Assembly (NCBI GenBank): GCA_031266075.1
Contig: JAISBS010000091.1
Span: forward strand, 1 to 44,433
Direction of reading: 5' to 3'
Length of the DNA: 44,433 nt
Source of the DNA: Treponema sp.
GTDB lineage: Bacteria; Spirochaetota; Spirochaetia; Treponematales; Breznakiellaceae
The position numbers and the translations under genes are program-made. Under the pieces are notes generated by a model. It was not told the origin of the DNA and did not search any database. It worked only from the letters and a program-made list of their open reading frames with translations. Each line of letters begins with the position of its first letter. The stretch's first letter is position 1. Below are positions 8,177-16,607 of this stretch, piece after piece.

Positions 8177-8839
8177 ATGCAAAATACACGGGTGTTTTTT
8201 TCGGAAGAACAGGATCGGCTGCGCCATGAGATTTTGACCATGGCGACGCTGGTGGAGGAAAATCTGGGAAAGGCCCTGACGGCCCTGCGGAACAGCGATG
8301 CGGAGCTGGCCCGGGAAGTAAAGGCCGCCGACGCCGAAATTAACGGACGGCAGCTGAAAATTGAGGATGCTGCCGCGGTGCTGATCGCCACCCAGCAGCC
8401 GGTGGCCGCGGACCTCCGGGAACTGGTAACGATCCTCAAACTTACCGCCAACCTTGAACGGGTGGGGGATCATGCGGTACACTTGGCCAGAACGGTGATC
8501 AAACTGTCGGGAAAGGCGTCCTTCAGGGCCATGGAGCATCTGGAGAAGATGGCGGAAACCGGGCAGGAAATGATCCGGGCCGCCATAGCCGCCTTTCTGG
8601 ACAAAGACGCGGAGGCAGCCCGGCGGACCGCTGCCCTGGACGATGTTATCGACGGGGAGCATAAAAGCCTGATAAAGGCGGGGCTGTTGATGATGAAGAA
8701 ACATCCTGAGCTTTTGAAAAAAGCCCTGCGGATCATCCAGACCTCCTCGGATCTGGAACGCATGGGGGATCATATCACCAATATTTGCGAGGCCATTGTG
8801 TATATGACCGAAAGCAAACACGAAGAACTCAATGAGTAA
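8177..8839 (+). CDS. phoU: PhoU, phosphate signalling and uptake regulator
   Basis: A 220-residue helical cytoplasmic protein with two PhoU repeats, about residues 15-105 and 120-210. Each carries the E/DxxxD-type metal-binding helix: LTANLERVGDHAVHLA in the first and TSSDLERMGDHITNICEA in the second. In known systems PhoU links the Pst transporter to the PhoR kinase and damps signalling when phosphate is plentiful. The ATG at 8177 is preceded by AAGGAACG. Its end overlaps the phoB start by eight bases. Confidence 0.96.
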   Translation: MQNTRVFFSEEQDRLRHEILTMATLVEENLGKALTALRNSDAELAREVKAADAEINGRQLKIEDAAAVLIATQQPVAADLRELVTILKLTANLERVGDHAVHLARTVIKLSGKASFRAMEHLEKMAETGQEMIRAAIAAFLDKDAEAARRTAALDDVIDGEHKSLIKAGLLMMKKHPELLKKALRIIQTSSDLERMGDHITNICEAIVYMTESKHEELNE

Positions 8840-9530
8840 AGCCCTCATCGTCATCATTGAGGACGATCCGGAAATTCAGGAGATGCTTGCCCTGGCCTTT
8901 GCCGGAGAGGGCTGGGAACTGCGGGCGGCGCAGTCCGGGGAAGCGGGCGTTGCCATGCTTGAACGGGACGGGGCGGACTGCATCATCCTGGACATTATGC
9001 TTCCCGGCATGGACGGCCTGAAAACCCTGAAGATCATCAAAAGCCTCCCCCGGTTCAAAAACACGCCGCTTATTATGGCCACTGCGAGGGGCGAGGAGGC
9101 GGATATTATCACCGGGCTGGAACTGGGGGCCGACGACTATGTGGTGAAGCCCTACAGCCCGCGGGTCCTCAAGGCCCGGATCCGGGCCGCCCTGCGCCGC
9201 CGGGAAGAAGAACAGGAGAGTTCCCCGGAAACCCGGCCCCGGCGGGTGGGGGCCCTGAACATCGACCCCCTGCGGCATGAGGCCCTGCGGGACGGCGAGG
9301 CCCTGGATCTTTCGGCCACCGAATTTGCCATGCTCTTTCATTTTATGTCCCACCCGGACATGGTGTTTTCCCGGAACCAGATTATCAGCGCGGTTCACGG
9401 CCCCGGTTATCCGGTAACGGATCGTTCCGTGGATGTGCAGATTCTGGCCCTGCGGAAAAAGCTGGGGGAGGCGGGGGAGATGCTTGAAACCGTCCGCGGC
9501 GTGGGGTACCGTTTCAGGCGGCCATCGTGA
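8832..9530 (+). CDS. phoB: PhoB-type response regulator (OmpR family)
   Basis: A 232-residue DNA-binding regulator. The receiver domain (about 1-120) has the acidic pocket EDD at residues 10-12, the phosphorylated Asp54 in ILDIMLPGMDG, and the conserved Lys in YVVKPYSP. The C-terminal winged helix (about 135-230) shows LSATEFAMLFHFM, the recognition region TDRSVDVQILALRKKL, and the wing ETVRGVGYRF. It probably binds the phased TTTAACC sites upstream of pstS. It overlaps phoU at the start and phoR at the end. Confidence 0.95.
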   Translation: MSKALIVIIEDDPEIQEMLALAFAGEGWELRAAQSGEAGVAMLERDGADCIILDIMLPGMDGLKTLKIIKSLPRFKNTPLIMATARGEEADIITGLELGADDYVVKPYSPRVLKARIRAALRRREEEQESSPETRPRRVGALNIDPLRHEALRDGEALDLSATEFAMLFHFMSHPDMVFSRNQIISAVHGPGYPVTDRSVDVQILALRKKLGEAGEMLETVRGVGYRFRRPS

Positions 9531-11410
9531 AAACCGTATTCCGCCAGAGTATGCTGGTGCTGTCCCTCACTACATTGGTGCTTTCCCTTTCCTTTATCGT
9601 ATCGGTACTGCTCTTTATGGACGGCCTCTACTACGAAACCAACAGCCGCAGCCTCCGGGAAACCACCCGGCTGCTTTTCGCGGCCCTGCCGCCGGATCAG
9701 CTCCGCGCCGTTTTTGCGGGGGGGGGAGGCCGGGCGCCGTGGCTCGCGGAGATCCCCGGCGAAAGCCCCTACCGGATCAGCTTTATCGGAAAAGACGGCA
9801 GGGTGCTGGCGGATTCCCGGTTTCCTCCCGGTGATCTGGAAAACCACGGGGAACGGCCCGAGGTACGGGATGCGCTGGAAGGCCGGGAAGGGCAGGCCCG
9901 GCGAAGTTCCGCCAGTCTGGGAACGGAACTGCTGTACTACGCCCTGCCGGTCTACGAAGAACCGGGGAATTTTGCCCCGGCTCCGGCGGCTCTTTCCGCC
10001 CCCCCCCGAATTGCCGGAGTGTTCCGCCTTTCTGTGGAGACGCCGAATTTTCAGCGCCGGATTTCCCCCGCGGCCCCGCCTCTGCTGGCCCTCGGCGGCG
10101 TTCTTTTTTTTCTGGCCCTCATGCTGGTGTCCCTCTTTTCCCGCTCCCTTTCCCGGTCCTTTACCCGGCTGGCGGAAATGGCCCAATCCGTGAACTCCCC
10201 GGAAAATTTCCGGCGGCTCATCAATTCCCCCCGGCTCCTGTCGGATACCGAAGAATGTATCACCCTGGAGCGGGCCCTCAAATCCATGGCTGCGGAGTTG
10301 GGCGGGCGGATAGAGCGGGCCCGGCGGGAAGGCCGGAGGCTGGAAGCGATCCTCAACGGTATGTCGGAGGGGGTTTTTGCCGTGGATGAAAACGGGCGGC
10401 TCCATCTGGCAAACCGGCGGGCCCGGGAACTCTTCGGCATTGACGGAGAGGCGGACATACGGGCCCTGACTTTGCTGGAAGCCGCCCGATCCGCGGAACT
10501 GGAGGAGGCCGCCCGGGAAGCCCGGACGGACGGCGGCCCGGTGGAACGGGAAATCACCTGGCACGGCGCCGGGGTTCAACGCCGCTTTCAGGTCTTCGCC
10601 GCCCCCTTTGAACCCGGCCCCGGCGGGGAGGAACAAAATTCCGCAGGCCGGTGGCAGAACCGCCGGGACGGCGGCAGGGGCGTGGTGCTGGTGTTGAACG
10701 ATGTTACCCGGCTCCACAGGCTGGAACAGGTCCGCAAGGATTTTGCCGCCAATGTGTCCCACGAACTGCGGACGCCTATCCAGATTGTGAAGGGCTTTGC
10801 GGAGACCCTGCTGGATTCCCCGCTGGAAGACCGGGAACAGATCCGCCGCTGCGTCAGCCTGATCGAAAAAAACGCCCTGGCCATGGAGAACCTGACCAAC
10901 GACCTTTTAAGCCTGGTGAGCCTGGAGGACGAAAACAGCCCCAGGCCGGAGATGAAAGAAACGGCTGTTCAAACCCTGCTGGAAGAAGCGGTGCAGCCGG
11001 TAAAAAAAGCCGCGGAGGAAAAAAATATCGCCCTCAGCGTTGCCTGTCCCCGGGAGCTTTCCGCCGGCCTTAACGGGCCCCTTATCGTCCAGGCCCTGAT
11101 CAATCTTTTGGATAACGGGATAAAATATTCCCCCAGGGATTCAAAGCTCTTTCTCGAAGCCTCATCAGATGCCGGGGAACTCCGCTTTACCGTGAAGGAT
11201 CAGGGGGCGGGTATTCCCCCGGAACATCTGGACCGGATATTCGAGCGTTTTTACCGGGTTGACCGGAGCCGGAGCCAGGATCCCGGCGGCACGGGCCTGG
11301 GCCTTGCCATTGTCCGCCACATTGCCCTGCTCCACCGGGGAACCGTTGAGGTGGAAAGCCACGCCGGGGAAGGCTCGGTTTTCAGGATTCGGATTCCCCG
11401 TTTGCCCTGA
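9527..11410 (+). CDS. phoR: PhoR-type sensor histidine kinase
   Basis: A 627-residue inner-membrane kinase started by a GTG that overlaps the phoB stop (GTGA). The order is helix 1 (about 8-30), an extracytoplasmic domain of roughly 150 residues (with FIGKDGRVLADSRFP, Cache-like in style), helix 2 (about 180-205), HAMP, a PAS segment (LEAILNGMSEGVFAVDENG), the dimerisation/phosphoacceptor motif NVSHELRTP with His412, the N box NLLDNGIKYSP, DQGAGIPPEH, and GGTGLGLAIV. A G9 run at 9718-9726 and a C9 run at 9999-10007 lie in the sensor-domain coding part. The gene is intact here. It is the cognate kinase of PhoB by position. Confidence 0.95.
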   Translation: MKTVFRQSMLVLSLTTLVLSLSFIVSVLLFMDGLYYETNSRSLRETTRLLFAALPPDQLRAVFAGGGGRAPWLAEIPGESPYRISFIGKDGRVLADSRFPPGDLENHGERPEVRDALEGREGQARRSSASLGTELLYYALPVYEEPGNFAPAPAALSAPPRIAGVFRLSVETPNFQRRISPAAPPLLALGGVLFFLALMLVSLFSRSLSRSFTRLAEMAQSVNSPENFRRLINSPRLLSDTEECITLERALKSMAAELGGRIERARREGRRLEAILNGMSEGVFAVDENGRLHLANRRARELFGIDGEADIRALTLLEAARSAELEEAAREARTDGGPVEREITWHGAGVQRRFQVFAAPFEPGPGGEEQNSAGRWQNRRDGGRGVVLVLNDVTRLHRLEQVRKDFAANVSHELRTPIQIVKGFAETLLDSPLEDREQIRRCVSLIEKNALAMENLTNDLLSLVSLEDENSPRPEMKETAVQTLLEEAVQPVKKAAEEKNIALSVACPRELSAGLNGPLIVQALINLLDNGIKYSPRDSKLFLEASSDAGELRFTVKDQGAGIPPEHLDRIFERFYRVDRSRSQDPGGTGLGLAIVRHIALLHRGTVEVESHAGEGSVFRIRIPRLP

Positions 11411-11433
11411 ACAAAGACCCCCGGCAAGCAAAA

Positions 11434-11453
11434 GGCCCTTCTTTCGGAGGGCC
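11434..11453 (-). terminator. hairpin between phoR and tRNA-Phe
   Basis: GGCCCTTC (11434-11441) pairs with GGAGGGCC (11446-11453) over a four-base loop. Read on the minus strand it is followed by TTTTGCTTG, so it fits a terminator for the tRNA-Phe transcript. It may also slow transcripts arriving from phoR. Confidence 0.6.
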
Positions 11454-11474
11454 CGGCTTCAGAGAATCGCCTTT

Positions 11475-11547
11475 TGCCGCCTCAGAGAATCGAACTCTAG
11501 ACACAAGGATTTTCAGTCCTTTGCTCTACCAACTGAGCTAAGGCGGC
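11475..11547 (-). tRNA. tRNA-Phe (anticodon GAA)
   Basis: Read on the minus strand, the acceptor GCCGCCT pairs with AGGCGGC, followed by the discriminator A. The D arm contains AGCTCAGTTGGTAGAGC. The anticodon stem AAGGA/TCCTT encloses the loop CTGAAAA with anticodon GAA. The T arm contains GTTCGATTC. It is 73 bases and CCA is not encoded. The gene of its own synthetase subunit, pheT, lies immediately upstream on the same strand. Confidence 0.96.
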
Positions 11548-11556
11548 GATAGCTTT

Positions 11557-11586
11557 TTTATACCCCTTCGAGGGGAAAAATGTCAA
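11557..11586 (-). promoter_or_regulatory. tRNA-Phe promoter overlapping the pheT stop
   Basis: On the minus strand, TTGACA (11586-11581) is followed by an 18-base spacer and TATAAA (11562-11557), about ten bases before the mature tRNA. The TGA stop of pheT lies within the -35 box. The spacer holds a small palindrome, CCCCT-CGA-AGGGG, which followed by the A/T stretch may end some pheT transcripts. Confidence 0.8.
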
Positions 11587-13391
11587 CTACCCCGGCCAGG
11601 CCCCGAATCGCTTTCCGGCAGCAGCGCGTCCAGGTCTATTTCTCCGGCGGTGCAGGGGACCGTAACGCCCCAGTTTTCCAGCGCTTCGGGGTGGATTTCG
11701 CCGAAACAGCCGATGACCGTGCCCCCACACCGGATCGCGGCGGCGCGGCCAGGGATGAACCGGGGATCCGCGGATTCTTCCACCTCATAGTCCCGGCTGA
11801 GGTAATAAAAAAGAGTCTGGATATGGCCCGCGGCGGTGTTAAAGTTGGCCTCCGCGCCGGCGTGGAGGAAGCCCAGATACTGCCGGGTGCCGGCGCCGTA
11901 ATTTTCCGCGGAATCCCGAAAGGCCACTTTGCCCGTTTCAAAAATCCGGTGAGGGTAGACCGCATGGCCCGACACGGACTCGCTGGCCAAAAGGGAGGCC
12001 AGCACGCTGTCCCGGACATATTCGTAATTTTCGGTCATGGGGTTGGCGATTTTGATAATCCTGCTTTCGTTCCCCCGCATATTCTCCACCAGGTCTTTCC
12101 GGGAGCCGAGGTAGTTGTAGATCATCTCCTGATACCCCATACCGGTCATAATGCCCTTGACCCGGCGGCTGAACAGGGTAATGGGGGAGAGGCGGCCCAC
12201 GGTGAAGTCCCGGGGGCGTTCGGGCTTAAAGGAGGAAAGACCCCGGCCTATCATCACATCCTCGGCCACGTCCGCGGCGTGGAGAAAATCGTTCCGGTAT
12301 TCCGGGGGCCAGGCCCGGACGCCCTCAAGCTCCTCCCCCGCGGCCTGCCCCCGTTCCAGGGCCCGGCCAGCTTCAGCTTTTACCCCCATCCGCGCCAGGG
12401 CCGCCACACATTCGGCAGCGGAAAGTTTTTCGCCCAGAAATTTTTCAATCCGCGCCAGGGAGCAGAATACCGGTTCCTGAAAATAATAGGGCGTAGTGAT
12501 CCGGTTCCCCGGACCGGCGGTTTTGGCGACGGCTCCGGTAAAGGGGGTTTCGTATTCGTAGTCAACCTCCACCGGCTCAATAGTGTAGTCCTGATCCGCC
12601 AGATCGCAGGCCATAATCGAAGCCGCCAATGTTACCGCCGCCTGATCCGTGCCCGTCAGTTCGATAAACAGATCCGTATCCCCCACCTGCACCGCGCCGA
12701 GATCCGCGGAGTTGATAATGGGCGGGTAGGACAGCACCGCCCCCCCGGAATCCACCAGCAGGGGGTGGAGAGGCTCATGCTCCTGAATAAACCCGTATTC
12801 CCTGCCCTTGGGATGCTGTTTCAGAATCTCCCGGAGGCTCAGGGGCCTGTCCCACTGGAGGGGTACAAAGGACACCGAGTCCGGGTCAACGGCACGGTAA
12901 ATTATAGGCCACTTGATACTGGCGATCCGGTACAATCCCATGGAGATAGTCCGCCGCTTCCGGCCAAAATTCCATGCCAGTTTTTCCTGGGTCTGGATCA
13001 TGTCCCGGAGGGATGCGTCGCTGACAGGCTTGCCGCTGGCGATAAAGCCCGCCAGATATGGCCGCACCTGCCGGACGCTTTTTTCCACCAGCACCCGGCG
13101 GCCCGTTTTTTGCATAGTGCCAGGAAAGGAAAAGAAAGGGTATTCAGGCCGCTTCCCCCCCCCGTGGAGCCGGATCTGCCGGGCGCAGCCCGCGGTGGCC
13201 CAGAGATCAGGCCGGTTGGTATCGTTCAGCTCTATCTTGAGAGTCCGTTCCGCCTGAGGGAGGCTCTGGTCCGCGTCTTCGTCAAGTTCCGCCTTGGCGC
13301 AGGTCAGGGCCTCCTCAAACAGATCCCGGCTCTCCCAGCGGCGGCCCGCGAGGGCGTAAAAAACTTCCTCGTTCACTTCGATTTTCGGCAT
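11583..13391 (-). CDS. pheT: phenylalanyl-tRNA synthetase beta subunit, archaeal/eukaryal type
   Basis: A 602-residue subunit that with PheS charges tRNA-Phe. It is far shorter than the usual bacterial PheT of about 800 residues and lacks the N-terminal tRNA-binding EMAP-like and C-terminal anticodon-binding domains. Instead it starts MPKIEVNEEVFYALAG and carries B3/B4 editing-like segments (IELNDTNRPDLWAT; RRTISMGLYRIASIKWPI), B5 (TPYYFQEPVFCSLARIEKFLG), and a catalytic-like core domain (RDFTVGRLSPITLFSRRVKGI; IANPMTENYEYVRDSVLASLL). Archaeal-type PheRS is known in spirochaetes such as Treponema and Borrelia. pheS is not in this window. No strong ribosome site precedes the ATG at 13391. The tRNA-Phe gene follows. 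Confidence 0.95.
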   Translation of the reverse strand: MPKIEVNEEVFYALAGRRWESRDLFEEALTCAKAELDEDADQSLPQAERTLKIELNDTNRPDLWATAGCARQIRLHGGGKRPEYPFFSFPGTMQKTGRRVLVEKSVRQVRPYLAGFIASGKPVSDASLRDMIQTQEKLAWNFGRKRRTISMGLYRIASIKWPIIYRAVDPDSVSFVPLQWDRPLSLREILKQHPKGREYGFIQEHEPLHPLLVDSGGAVLSYPPIINSADLGAVQVGDTDLFIELTGTDQAAVTLAASIMACDLADQDYTIEPVEVDYEYETPFTGAVAKTAGPGNRITTPYYFQEPVFCSLARIEKFLGEKLSAAECVAALARMGVKAEAGRALERGQAAGEELEGVRAWPPEYRNDFLHAADVAEDVMIGRGLSSFKPERPRDFTVGRLSPITLFSRRVKGIMTGMGYQEMIYNYLGSRKDLVENMRGNESRIIKIANPMTENYEYVRDSVLASLLASESVSGHAVYPHRIFETGKVAFRDSAENYGAGTRQYLGFLHAGAEANFNTAAGHIQTLFYYLSRDYEVEESADPRFIPGRAAAIRCGGTVIGCFGEIHPEALENWGVTVPCTAGEIDLDALLPESDSGPGRGS

Positions 13392-13740
13392 AGCTACTTA
13401 TACATCATGTCCGGGCAGCGAATCAACGCGGTCCCGGACTAAAGAGGGGGGGGGGCTGTTTCCAAACCTTTTTTCGCAGGTAGCCGGGGGCGGCACGGAT
13501 GCCGCCCCACAATGACGGCCGGAATGCGAAGCGTTCTGAATCGGCACAGATGCCGCCCGCCCCCCCTGCGGCCGGGCCAAGGTACCGGCCGACCCCCCAG
13601 GGTGATGTTATTACCGCTGTTAGGGGGGCGCCGTGTTACCTGTACGCTGGACAGGCTCAATATTTCGCCTGCTTGATTGGGCGCCCCCTGAGCTCCAAAA
13701 GTTTTTGCTTCGCAAAAACGCTTTTCCGCTACCCCCCGGC
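13392..13740. other. gene-free GC-rich gap with hairpins and a G10 run
   Basis: I find no credible gene here. A run of ten G occurs at 13446-13455. GGCGGCA-CGGA-TGCCGCC forms a hairpin near 13490-13507, and a related GGCACAGATGCCG lies near 13543. The structured element at 13622-13689 is listed separately. GTTTTTGC-TTC-GCAAAAAC (13701-13719) is a perfect hairpin inside weaker AAAAG/CTTTT arms. Confidence 0.6.
13622..13689. other. predicted three-way-junction structure
   Basis: The outer arms are AGGGGGGCGCC (13622-13632) and GGCGCCCCCT (13680-13689). Inside are two hairpins, CCTGT-ACGCTGG-ACAGG and, overlapping its end, CAGGC-TCAATATTTC-GCCTG. The layout is an outer stem with two inner stem-loops, as in a small folded RNA. 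The two inner hairpins share a few bases, so they may be alternatives. No known RNA family is recognised. Confidence 0.45.
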
Positions 13741-13880
13741 GCGAAAGAGCAGCCCGTCAAGGGCTGTTATTTAATAATGGTAACACACGCCAGGCGCACA
13801 CCAACAGTAACACATAAACAACAGTAGACCGGCTTTAGCCGGGCGTACGCGCCAGTGCACCAGAAGCAGCCGCAGGCTCC
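13740..13880. repeat. composite dispersed repeat, copy A
   Basis: It contains AGCAGCCC-GTCA-AGGGCTGTT, then GGTAACACACGCC, then GTAGACCGGCTTTAG (13824-13838) followed by CGTACGCGCC, and ends near AGCAGCCGCAGGCT. The same blocks in the same order occur at 34801-34925 upstream of lgt with scattered differences. On the minus strand both copies can be read as RVRPxKAGLxLFM...CAPGVCY, but the differences between the copies do not favour silent changes, so I treat it as non-coding. Confidence 0.75.
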
Positions 13881-13887
13881 TGGGTTC

Positions 13888-13917
13888 TTCATTATTTTCG
13901 GCCTTTACTGGTATAAT
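13888..13917 (+). promoter_or_regulatory. promoter and leader of the dpp operon
   Basis: TATAAT at 13912-13917 is preceded by TGG, an extended -10. TTCATT at 13888-13893 is a weak -35 at 18 bases. The leader of about 140 bases contains the hairpins ACGAACC/GGTTCGT (13936-13959) and GGGAA/TTCCC (13965-13978) before the ribosome site AAAGGAG at 14050. The first hairpin shares CAAACCGAAGGTT-type sequence with the hairpin ending dppF. Confidence 0.7.
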
Positions 13918-14063
13918 GGAACGGCTTTTAACAAGACGAACCTCAAACCGAAGGTTCGTGCCTTGGGAAAGGTTCCCGGACAGAGTTTCAAAAACAGGCG
14001 GCGCAAAACTCAGGCCCGGTAAAAAGGGTCCGCATACCGCGGATTTCACATAAAGGAGCAATT

Positions 14064-15632
14064 ATGAAAACCAAAACACGCTTTCCCCATGCCGCGCCGG
14101 CGGCTTTGCTGGCCCTGCTGGCCCTCTTTACCGCCTGTTCCCGGAACGGGGGGGCCGAGAGTTCCAGCGGAAGAGCCGAAATTACCATCGGCCCGGCGGA
14201 AACCCCGCTGGAGGGGGGGGAATTGCGCTTTGGCCTTACTACCGAACCGGCGACCCTGGACCCCCTGAGCCCCGCCGATAATACGGCGGATGGCCGGAGC
14301 ATCCTCTTTAACGTGTTTGAGGGGCTGGTAAAGCCGGACCGCGATGGCCGGCTCCAGCCTGCGGCAGCGGAATCCTGGACCGTGGAGAATGGGGGCCGGG
14401 TCTATGTCTTTACCCTTCGGGAGGGGCTGCGCTTCCATGACGGGACGCCCGTCAGCCCGGAGGATGTCATATTTAGCCTGGACACTGCGGCGCAGGCGGG
14501 CTTTGAAGGCTTCACCCGGATTGAACGAGTCGAGACCACGGGAAGCCGGATCATCCGCGTTACCCTCAAGGAACCCGATCCCGAATTCCTTCCCTATATT
14601 ACCGTGGGGATCGTGCCGAAAAACAACGCCGACCGGAAGAAAAACCCCATCGGCACCGGGCCCTTCAAAATCGAAAGCTATGCCGCCCAGCGATCCCTGG
14701 TCCTGGTCAAAAACCCCGCGTACTGGCAGCCAGGTCTTCCCCACCTGGACAAGGTAAGCTTTGTGTTTCTCGCCGATTCCGATGCCCTGCTGCTGGGTCT
14801 CCGGGGCGGGAGTATCGACGCTGCCGGTGTTACGGGCTCCATCTTCCACCAGCTTGACCGGGCCCAATTTGACGCCTTTCCCTACCCTTCCGCATCGGTC
14901 CAGCTTCTGGCCCTGAACAACGCGGTAAAGCCCTTTGACGATCTCCGGGTCCGGCAGGCCCTGAATTACGGCATCAACATTCAAGAGATCATCGACACGG
15001 CCTTTTACGGCGAAGGGGAACCTTCCGGGGCCCCCCTGATTCCCGGCCTTACCCAGTATTACGAAAGCTCCCTGAAAGACCCCTATCCCTTTGATCCGGC
15101 AAAAGCCCGCTCTCTGCTGGCCGAAGCCGGTTACGGGCCCGGGGGCCGGAAGATCACCCTGGAGATCACCGTCGCTTCAAACTACACCATGCACGTTGAC
15201 ACCGCCCAGGTCATCGTCAGTCAGCTTGGGGACATCGGAGTCTCCGCGGCTATCAAACTGGTGGACTGGGCCGCATGGCTTTCCGGTGTGTACCGGGACC
15301 GGAACTATCAGGGAACGATCATTTCGCTGGACGCCGCCAACGTTTCCCCCCGGAGCTTCCTTGCCCGCTACCTTTCCGATGGGGGAAGCAACTTTGTGAA
15401 TTTCACCAGCGCCGAATACGACCGGGTCTACCACGCGGCCTTGACCGAAACCGGCGAGGCAAAGCGGATAGGCCTCTACCGGGAGGCCCAGCGGATCATC
15501 TCGGAGAACGCCGCGGGTGTATACATTCAGGATATTCTGGGCTTCCGGGTCTTCCCCAAAGGGCGCTTCCGGGGAGTCCTGGCGTACCCCCTCTATGCCA
15601 TAGACCTCGCATCGATCTATCGCATCCAATAG
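14064..15632 (+). CDS. peptide-type ABC transporter substrate-binding lipoprotein (SBP family 5)
   Basis: A 522-residue extracytoplasmic binding protein for peptides, nickel or a similar ligand; the ligand cannot be read from sequence. It has a signal with lipobox LFTAC (Cys near residue 27), so it should be anchored by lipid. Family-5 features include LRFGLTTEPATLDPLSPADN, LFNVFEGLVKPD, FTLREGLRFHDGTPVSPEDV, and NPIGTGPFKIESY. The ATG at 14064 follows AAAGGAG. A G8 run at 14213-14220 lies in the early coding part. It heads a five-gene operon. Confidence 0.94.
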   Translation: MKTKTRFPHAAPAALLALLALFTACSRNGGAESSSGRAEITIGPAETPLEGGELRFGLTTEPATLDPLSPADNTADGRSILFNVFEGLVKPDRDGRLQPAAAESWTVENGGRVYVFTLREGLRFHDGTPVSPEDVIFSLDTAAQAGFEGFTRIERVETTGSRIIRVTLKEPDPEFLPYITVGIVPKNNADRKKNPIGTGPFKIESYAAQRSLVLVKNPAYWQPGLPHLDKVSFVFLADSDALLLGLRGGSIDAAGVTGSIFHQLDRAQFDAFPYPSASVQLLALNNAVKPFDDLRVRQALNYGINIQEIIDTAFYGEGEPSGAPLIPGLTQYYESSLKDPYPFDPAKARSLLAEAGYGPGGRKITLEITVASNYTMHVDTAQVIVSQLGDIGVSAAIKLVDWAAWLSGVYRDRNYQGTIISLDAANVSPRSFLARYLSDGGSNFVNFTSAEYDRVYHAALTETGEAKRIGLYREAQRIISENAAGVYIQDILGFRVFPKGRFRGVLAYPLYAIDLASIYRIQ

Positions 15633-15641
15633 GGACGCGCC

Positions 15642-16607
15642 GTGCAGTTTATCGCCCGCAGGCTGGCCATTACCCTCGTTACCCTGCTGCTGGTTTCGGT
15701 CCTGACCTTTCTGGCCTTTAACGTAATCCGGGGAGACCCCGCCAGCCTGATCCTGGGCATCGAGGCCACGGATGAACAACTGGCGGCCCTGCGGGAAGAG
15801 ATGGGCCTAAACCGGGGCCTCCCGGCGCGGTACTTCGCCTGGCTCGGCAATTTTTTCACCGGAAACCTGGGGAATTCCGTCCGCTTTCGCGGGGAACCCA
15901 TCGCCGGCCTTATCATGGACCGGCTTCCCGTTACCTGCGCGCTGGCCTCCCTTTCCCTGGCCTTCGTCTTCCTCCTGTCGATTCCCGTCGCCCTCATCGC
16001 GGTCAGGAAAGAAGGGGGCCCCCTGGACCGGATCATCAACACCATGACCACGGTGAATATTTCCTTTCCCGGTTTTTTCCTCGCCGTCCTTTTCATCTGG
16101 ATTTTCGGCGTTACGTTCAAATTTTTCAGCCCCGGCGTGTATATCAGTTACGCGGAAAGTCCCGCGGGATTTTTCGGCGGCCTGATATTTCCCGCCCTGG
16201 CCATCGCCATACCCAACGCCGCAATTCCGGTCAAATTTTTGCGGGCCTCGATTTTGCAGCAGCTCCGCCTCGATTACGTCCGCACCGCCCGCAGCAAAGG
16301 CGCTTCTCCCCGGCAGGTTCTCTACCGCCATGCGCTGAAAAACGGCCTTCTCCCGGCCCTGACCCTTTTGGGCATGATCGTGGGCGACATTTTTTCCGGC
16401 AGCATCATCATCGAACAGGTCTTCACTATCCCCGGCCTCGGACGGCTCCTTATCGCCTCCATCAGTTCCCGGGACTACCCCATGATCCAGACCCTGGTGG
16501 TATACATCGCCTTTGTCGTGATCCTCGCCAATACGCTGGTGGACATCGCCATTCAGGTTATTGATCCGAGAATCAGGATTGGCGAGAAGGTAGAAGTGAG
16601 TGCGTAA
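15642..16607 (+). CDS. peptide-type ABC transporter permease (DppB/OppB-like)
   Basis: A 321-residue inner-membrane permease starting with GTG nine bases after the binding-protein gene. It begins MQFIARRLAITLVTLLLVSVLTFL, the usual DppB opening (LxxRxxxxxxxxxxxxxxxFxxxxxxPGDP form, here NVIRGDPASLI). The coupling loop is YVRTARSKGASPRQVLYRHALKN within the ABC-2 permease core, followed by GDIFSGSIIIEQVFTIPGLG and DYPMIQ. Its stop overlaps the next gene. Confidence 0.94.
   Translation: MQFIARRLAITLVTLLLVSVLTFLAFNVIRGDPASLILGIEATDEQLAALREEMGLNRGLPARYFAWLGNFFTGNLGNSVRFRGEPIAGLIMDRLPVTCALASLSLAFVFLLSIPVALIAVRKEGGPLDRIINTMTTVNISFPGFFLAVLFIWIFGVTFKFFSPGVYISYAESPAGFFGGLIFPALAIAIPNAAIPVKFLRASILQQLRLDYVRTARSKGASPRQVLYRHALKNGLLPALTLLGMIVGDIFSGSIIIEQVFTIPGLGRLLIASISSRDYPMIQTLVVYIAFVVILANTLVDIAIQVIDPRIRIGEKVEVSA

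Noticed and set aside
11580-13442. Open frame of 620 codons antisense to pheT
   Set aside because: It covers a clearly recognised pheT on the other strand and encodes a Pro/Arg/Gly-rich product with no family features.
13771-14061. Short Cys-rich protein encoded by the composite repeat on the minus strand
   Set aside because: The two copies can be read similarly, but about half of the differences change the residue, and no ribosome site is visible.
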